Shown: piece after piece, positions 50,245-53,451 of the stretch
How positions within the stretch are numbered: position 1 is the stretch's first letter
How the letters are laid out: each line of letters starts with the position of its first letter
Assembly (NCBI GenBank): GCA_002412965.1
Contig: DHWB01000006.1
Location: forward strand, 1 to 53,451
Source: Desulfomicrobium sp. UBA5193
GTDB taxonomy: Bacteria; Desulfobacterota; Desulfovibrionia; Desulfovibrionales; Desulfomicrobiaceae
Length of the DNA: 53,451 nt
Reading direction: 5' to 3'
Notes under the pieces: generated by a model
What the model saw: the letters and a program-made list of their open reading frames with translations, nothing else
What the model was told of the DNA's origin: nothing
The model's database searches: none
Position numbers and translations under genes: made by a program

Positions 50245-50526
50245 TCACGCGACATGCCGCTCGATGATGCGCAGGGAGAGGGATAGGCAGCACCTGGCCT
50301 TGTCGTGGTTGCTCTGCTGGGCGTAGACAAGGCCCAGGCTGTTCAGGATCTTGGCCCGCATCATCGGCAGCTTGGACTGGCGCAGGCCGTCCATGGCGGT
50401 GCGCAGCATCGCTTCGATTTCGCCGGGTTTGCTGGCGTTGGCCAGTTCCATGGCTTTCCTGCACTGCTTTGCGGCCTTGATGGCCGGATGGACGCATTTG
50501 CCACAGGTGCTCAAGATCGGGGTCAT
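50245..50526 (-). CDS. Small helical protein with CxxC, encoded after feoB
   Basis: 93 residues, all-helical by composition, with TCGKCVHP at the N-terminus and Cys pairs further on (AKQCRKA, KARCCLSLSL). Residues about 45-90 (AKILNSLGLVYAQQSNHDKARCCLSLSLRI) read like one tetratricopeptide unit. Five Cys in such a small cytoplasmic protein suggest metal or redox sensing. It follows feoB by 20 bp, inside the same transcript and before the operon terminator. Function unknown; it may be a FeoC substitute, but it lacks the FeoC winged-helix look. Confidence 0.75.
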   Translation of the reverse strand: MTPILSTCGKCVHPAIKAAKQCRKAMELANASKPGEIEAMLRTAMDGLRQSKLPMMRAKILNSLGLVYAQQSNHDKARCCLSLSLRIIERHVA

Positions 50527-50545
50527 GGTTCCTCCAAGGGCTCGG

Positions 50546-52696
50546 CTACAGGGCCGTGCCGATTTGATAGATGCTCACGGATATGCCGTAGGCCAGCACC
50601 GTGTTGAAGCATACGGAGAAGGCGGCCCATTTCCAGCCGATTTCGCGGCCGATGACCGCCACCGTGACAAAGCACGGGGCATAGAGCAGCACAAAGGCGA
50701 TGAGGCTTACGGCCGTCCAGATGTTCCAGGAGGGATCGCTCCGCAATTTTTCCGACAGCCCGAGGCTCTCCTCGGGGTCCACTTCGCCGAGGGAATAGGA
50801 TGTGCCCAGGGTCGAGACGATGACTTCCTTGGCGGCGAATCCGCCAAGCAAGGCGATATTGGTGCGCCAGTCGAATCCCGCGGGCTGGGAAAGGGGCTCC
50901 ATGGCCGTGCCGACGATGCCTGCCAGGGAGGAACGCAGGGCCAGCTGGGCCTCCTCGTTGTTCAGAGTGGCCAGGGCTTCTTCCAGGGCCTCGGGGTTTT
51001 CCCACGCCGTGGCTTCGATCACGCCGCGCTGATCCTCGAACCGGGCGGCCTGGTCCTCGGGCAGTCCCGGAAAGGTCATGGCGGCCCAGAGCAGGATGGA
51101 GATGGCCAGGATCACGGTGCCGGCCTTCTTCATGTACTGCCAGACGCGCTCCCAGGTGTGCATGCACATGCCCTTCAGGGTGGGCATGCGGTAGGGCGGC
51201 AGCTCCATGACAAAGGGCGTGGCCTCGCCCTTGATGACGGTCGAGCGCAGGATGCGCGCCGAAATGAGGGCCATGACCCATCCCGAGAGGGTGATCCAGA
51301 ACAGGGCGCTGGCCCCGGAGTCCGGGAAAAATGCGGCGGCCAGGAGCAGGAAGACCGGCACCTTGGCACCGCAACTTAAGAACGGCGCGGTCAGGATCGT
51401 GGCGATTTTTTCCTTCGGGCTGCGCAGCGTGCGCGCCGCCATGACGCCGGGCACGGCGCAACCGCCGGGGATGCCGCCGGAAATGATGAACGGCATGACT
51501 GAGCAGCCGTGCAGGCCGAAGATCCGGAAAACCCGGTCGAGCATGTAGGCCATGCGCGCCATGTAGCCCGAATCCTCCAGAAAGGAGAGAAAAAAGAACA
51601 TGATCATGATGAGCGGCGTGAAGCCAACCACACCGCCGACCCCGTCGATGATGCCAGAGACGACCAGGGAGCTGAGAAGTCCCTCGGGCAGGAGGGCGGA
51701 CGCCGTGTCTCCCAGCCACCCGAAGAAGGCTTCAACCCAGCCCATGGGCATTTCGCCCAAGGTGAACGTCACCTCGAACATGGCGTAGATAATGGCGAAC
51801 ATGAGCACGGGTCCGGCCAGTCGGTTGGTCAGCACGCTGTCCAGCTTGTCTGTGAGGTCGAAGCGGGCTTGGGTGGTCGGCCGCGTGAGCACCCCGTCTT
51901 TGAGCAGGCCGGTGATGAACCCGTAGCGGTAGTCGGCAATGATGGACTCGGGTTCGGCGTTGAGGGTTTTGCGGCAATGTTCTGCCAGGCTCTGCGCCAT
52001 TTCGAGCAGGCGCGCATGGATTTGCGGGACAGCTTCTCCCTGGGCCAGCACCTCGGGATCGTTTTCCAGATATTTGAGACCAAGCCAGCGGGCCGGGTAC
52101 TGTCCTTTCAGGAAGTCTGTCGACTCGATCAGCGCCTGCATGCGGTCGAGGGTTTCATCGAGGTCCTGGCCGTAGGAGATGCGCAGGATGGTGCGTTGCG
52201 ACTTGGCGAGCATGGCCTTGCGCGCCTCATCCAGCAGGGACTCCCGGCCTTCGCCCGTGCGGGCGACCATTTCCAGGATCGGCGTGCCCATGAGCGCGGA
52301 GAGGCGGGGGGTGTCGATGGTCACACCCTTGCGCCGCACCTCGTCCATCATGTTCAGGGCCACGATGACGGGGGTGCCCAGTTCGAGTATCTGCAGCACG
52401 AGGTACAGGGACCGTTCCAGATTGGTCGCATCCAGCACCGTGACCACCGCATCCGGGTTCTTTTCGACCAGAAAATTGCGCGCAACCAGTTCGTCCTGGG
52501 TATACGCGGTCAGGGAATAGGTGCCGGGCAGGTCAACAACGGTGATGTCGAGGTCTTTGATTTTCAGCAGCCCCTCGCGTTTTTCCACGGTGATACCGGG
52601 ATAGTTGCCGACATGCTGCCTCGCGCCGGTCAGGCTGTTGAACAGGGTCGTCTTGCCGGAATTGGGGTTGCCCATCAGGGCCATTGTGGCGTTCAT
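50546..52696 (-). CDS. feoB: Ferrous iron transporter FeoB
   Basis: Main Fe(II) uptake protein of anaerobes. 716 residues: N-terminal G domain with G1 GNPNSGKTT, DLPGTYSL (G3) and NMMDEV (G4), a helical regulatory domain, then about ten membrane helices with the two inverted Gate regions, including GGIPGGCAVPGVMAA and APFLSCGAKVPVF holding the conserved Cys. ATG overlaps the feoA stop by four bases (ATGA). Length is close to the E. coli protein, which has a FeoC partner; no feoC is seen. Confidence 0.97.
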   Translation of the reverse strand: MNATMALMGNPNSGKTTLFNSLTGARQHVGNYPGITVEKREGLLKIKDLDITVVDLPGTYSLTAYTQDELVARNFLVEKNPDAVVTVLDATNLERSLYLVLQILELGTPVIVALNMMDEVRRKGVTIDTPRLSALMGTPILEMVARTGEGRESLLDEARKAMLAKSQRTILRISYGQDLDETLDRMQALIESTDFLKGQYPARWLGLKYLENDPEVLAQGEAVPQIHARLLEMAQSLAEHCRKTLNAEPESIIADYRYGFITGLLKDGVLTRPTTQARFDLTDKLDSVLTNRLAGPVLMFAIIYAMFEVTFTLGEMPMGWVEAFFGWLGDTASALLPEGLLSSLVVSGIIDGVGGVVGFTPLIMIMFFFLSFLEDSGYMARMAYMLDRVFRIFGLHGCSVMPFIISGGIPGGCAVPGVMAARTLRSPKEKIATILTAPFLSCGAKVPVFLLLAAAFFPDSGASALFWITLSGWVMALISARILRSTVIKGEATPFVMELPPYRMPTLKGMCMHTWERVWQYMKKAGTVILAISILLWAAMTFPGLPEDQAARFEDQRGVIEATAWENPEALEEALATLNNEEAQLALRSSLAGIVGTAMEPLSQPAGFDWRTNIALLGGFAAKEVIVSTLGTSYSLGEVDPEESLGLSEKLRSDPSWNIWTAVSLIAFVLLYAPCFVTVAVIGREIGWKWAAFSVCFNTVLAYGISVSIYQIGTAL

Positions 52697-52950
52697 TGAC
52701 AGTTTTCTCCGATATCGTTCACGCGGACCATGATCAGGTCGGCTTCGTTGTTGCGCAGGGTCAGGGTAAAATCCCGAAGGCGAAGCGCCACCGGGTCCTT
52801 GAGAGGCGCGCGGCCAACGATGGTCACAGGGGTGCCGGGCACGAGGCCCATGTCGCGGATGCGGCGGCCGAGTTCTCCCGTCGCACCAACGGAATAGATG
52901 ATCCCGTCCTGATTGGCCTGCATGGATCTGAGAGTGATAGTGTGAGGCAT
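52693..52950 (-). CDS. feoA: FeoA, SH3-like partner of FeoB
   Basis: 85 residues with the FeoA fold signature: LGRRIRDMGLVPGTPVTIVGRAPLKDPVALRLRDFTLTLRNNEADLIMV. Cytoplasmic protein needed for FeoB activity. Its stop overlaps feoB. About 100 bp separate it from the Cys-rich gene upstream, a gap that holds a hairpin with a T tract and a 16-bp palindrome. Confidence 0.95.
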   Translation of the reverse strand: MPHTITLRSMQANQDGIIYSVGATGELGRRIRDMGLVPGTPVTIVGRAPLKDPVALRLRDFTLTLRNNEADLIMVRVNDIGENCQ

Positions 52951-52964
52951 GTGGTGGTCCTTTT

Positions 52965-52980
52965 ATTAGTCGCGTCTAAT
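52965..52980. promoter_or_regulatory. 16-bp palindrome before feoA, candidate metalloregulator site
   Basis: ATTAGTCGCGTCTAAT: arms ATTAG and CTAAT around CGCG, palindromic except for one T:T pair on each side. It lies 15 bp upstream of the feoA ATG, downstream of the intercistronic terminator. The TTAG...CTAA arms recall DtxR/IdeR/MntR-type half-sites rather than the Fur box; this is a resemblance only. Confidence 0.4.
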
Positions 52981-52989
52981 CATGTGTGC

Positions 52990-53012
52990 AAAAAAAGACC
53001 TCTTTGCAGAGG
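52990..53012 (-). terminator. Terminator or attenuator between the Cys-rich gene and feoA
   Basis: CCTCT (53003-52999 arm) and AGAGG (53008-53012) form a 5-bp stem with a 4-base loop; on the minus strand TC and then seven T follow. It would stop much of the transcript coming from the Cys-rich gene before feoA. Confidence 0.65.
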
Positions 53013-53049
53013 GTAGATGGAATCCTTGGCCGCTGGGACTCAGAGCTGG

Positions 53050-53211
53050 TCAGATTCTTTTGCTTGGGCAATCGCTGCCCGGCTTGGGCTGCAGATCGTT
53101 GGAACAGCCCGAGCACCCACAGCATCCGCTGTTTTTCTTGCGAAAGCGGGAGAAGAGGTAGATTGCGGCAAATACAACAACTCCGAGGGTGACGAGAAGA
53201 TCGAGATTCAT
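53050..53211 (-). CDS. FeoB-associated Cys-rich membrane protein
   Basis: 53 residues: one N-terminal membrane helix (MNLDLLVTLGVVVFAAIYLF), a short basic stretch (SRFRKK), then CCGCSGC and a late SDCPS. This is the layout of the FeoB-associated Cys-rich proteins that accompany feoAB in many anaerobes. It may bind or reduce iron at the membrane face; the role is not established. It is the first gene of the feo region, 98 bp before feoA, with an AT-rich promoter region directly upstream. The ribosome-binding site is GGAG just before GCC-ATG. Confidence 0.88.
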   Translation of the reverse strand: MNLDLLVTLGVVVFAAIYLFSRFRKKNSGCCGCSGCSNDLQPKPGSDCPSKRI

Positions 53212-53245
53212 GGCGTCTCCATAAAAATGTTTTTGTTGATTAACT

Positions 53246-53274
53246 TTTTATGGGTGAGCGCGGGGCAAAGTCAA
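53246..53274 (-). promoter_or_regulatory. Candidate promoter of the feo region
   Basis: Minus strand TTGACT (53274-53269), 17-bp spacer, ATAAAA (53251-53246). An imperfect palindrome GTTGATTAAC at about 53235-53244 lies just downstream, near the expected start of transcription, and could be an iron-regulator site, but I see no full Fur box. Confidence 0.45.
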
Positions 53275-53332
53275 TAAAAAAGTTAGTGTCGTTGAATTAT
53301 TTTTTTCGACCGAATCGAAGAAGAGGAACGTT

Positions 53333-53360
53333 GTAGGGGCAGGCCCCCGTGCCTGCCCGT
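53333..53360. repeat. Dispersed-type GC palindrome
   Basis: GGGCAGGC (53337-53344) and GCCTGCCC (53351-53358) form a perfect 8-bp stem. The flanking style (GTAGGGGCAGGCCCCCGTG) is that of the short palindromes scattered between genes in many bacterial genomes. No other copy lies in this window. Confidence 0.5.
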
Positions 53361-53363
53361 TTT

Positions 53364-53451
53364 CGGAATGTGGGGCGGTCACGGAATGTGGGGGCGGTCA
53401 CGGAATGTGGGGGCGGTTACGGGATGCGGGGCACTACGGGATGCGGGGGCG
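53364..53451. repeat. 17-19 bp tandem repeat running off the window
   Basis: Four full units and one partial unit: starts at 53364 (18 bp), 53382 (19), 53401 (19), 53420 (17) and 53437 (cut by the edge). Unit CGGAATGTGGGGGCGGTCA, changing to CGGGATGCGGGG-CACTA in the later copies. Length variation in the G run and between units suggests slippage. No coding frame is evident. Confidence 0.85.

Noticed and set aside
53364..53451. CRISPR array
   Set aside because: The units are contiguous with no unique spacers, so this is a plain tandem repeat.

Overview
The window looks like chromosome of a motile, Gram-negative, sulfate-reducing deltaproteobacterium of the Desulfovibrionales; Desulfomicrobium is my best guess. 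The clues are a flavoredoxin-like gene of the Desulfovibrio type, a FeoB-associated Cys-rich protein, the polar-flagellum order fliR-flhB-flhA-flhF-flhG-fliA, and high-GC genes with AT-rich intergenic spaces. The genus is inference from gene content; no database was used.

Layout. (1) 1-184: 3' tail of a 23S rRNA gene and a complete 5S rRNA gene, i.e. the end of an rRNA operon. (2) 558-11979, minus strand: one tightly packed run, ttcA-like, fliR, flhB, flhA, flhF, flhG, fliA-type sigma factor, cheY-like, fliL, two small unknown genes, dusB, ispH. It combines flagellar export, polar placement and flagellar sigma control with housekeeping genes at the distal end. (3) 12249-14135, plus: rpoZ-dnaJ, then moaC. 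(4) 14369-22029: acetate-type transport region with a very large PHP/Cache/PAS/CBS/DUF294 fusion, an ActP-like Na+/solute symporter with a small membrane partner, a relic made of moaC and hisF 3' ends, and a SatP/YaaH acetate transporter. (5) 22174-30955: hisHF, hldD, uvrA, flavoredoxin, a diguanylate cyclase and a CgeB-like glycosyltransferase. (6) 31003-37263, plus: rlmE, yebC, ruvCAB, thyX and a divergent dnaA behind a very AT-rich leader. (7) 37364-49707: a biofilm-adhesin cluster. One arm (minus) encodes a LapB-like ABC exporter, LapC-like adaptor, LapG-like periplasmic protease and a Cache-PAS-HD-GYP protein whose HD-GYP catalytic residues are mostly lost. The other arm (plus) encodes a small LapA-like RTX adhesin, an unknown 181-residue protein and a LapE/TolC-like outer-membrane channel. 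(8) 49915-53211: a possible 32-residue membrane protein, then a ferrous-iron uptake operon on the minus strand (Cys-rich protein, FeoA, FeoB, 93-residue protein). (9) The right edge is a dispersed-type palindrome followed by a 17-19 bp tandem repeat that runs off the window.

How the parts connect. The most interesting unit is region 7. In Pseudomonas, LapD, a degenerate GGDEF-EAL c-di-GMP receptor, sequesters the protease LapG, so that LapA stays anchored. Here no LapD gene is visible, but directly after lapG, in the same apparent operon, is a membrane protein with a periplasmic Cache-like domain and a degenerate HD-GYP output domain, in the right topology to do LapD's job. The adhesin carries two Ala-Ala-Gly motifs near residue 100, where LapG substrates are cut. 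A diguanylate cyclase lies about 8 kb from the HD-GYP gene. Regions 2 and 7 together cover the two ends of the motile-sessile switch.

Start codons were moved inward from the longest open frame wherever a ribosome-binding site and family alignment favoured it; these choices are stated in each entry.
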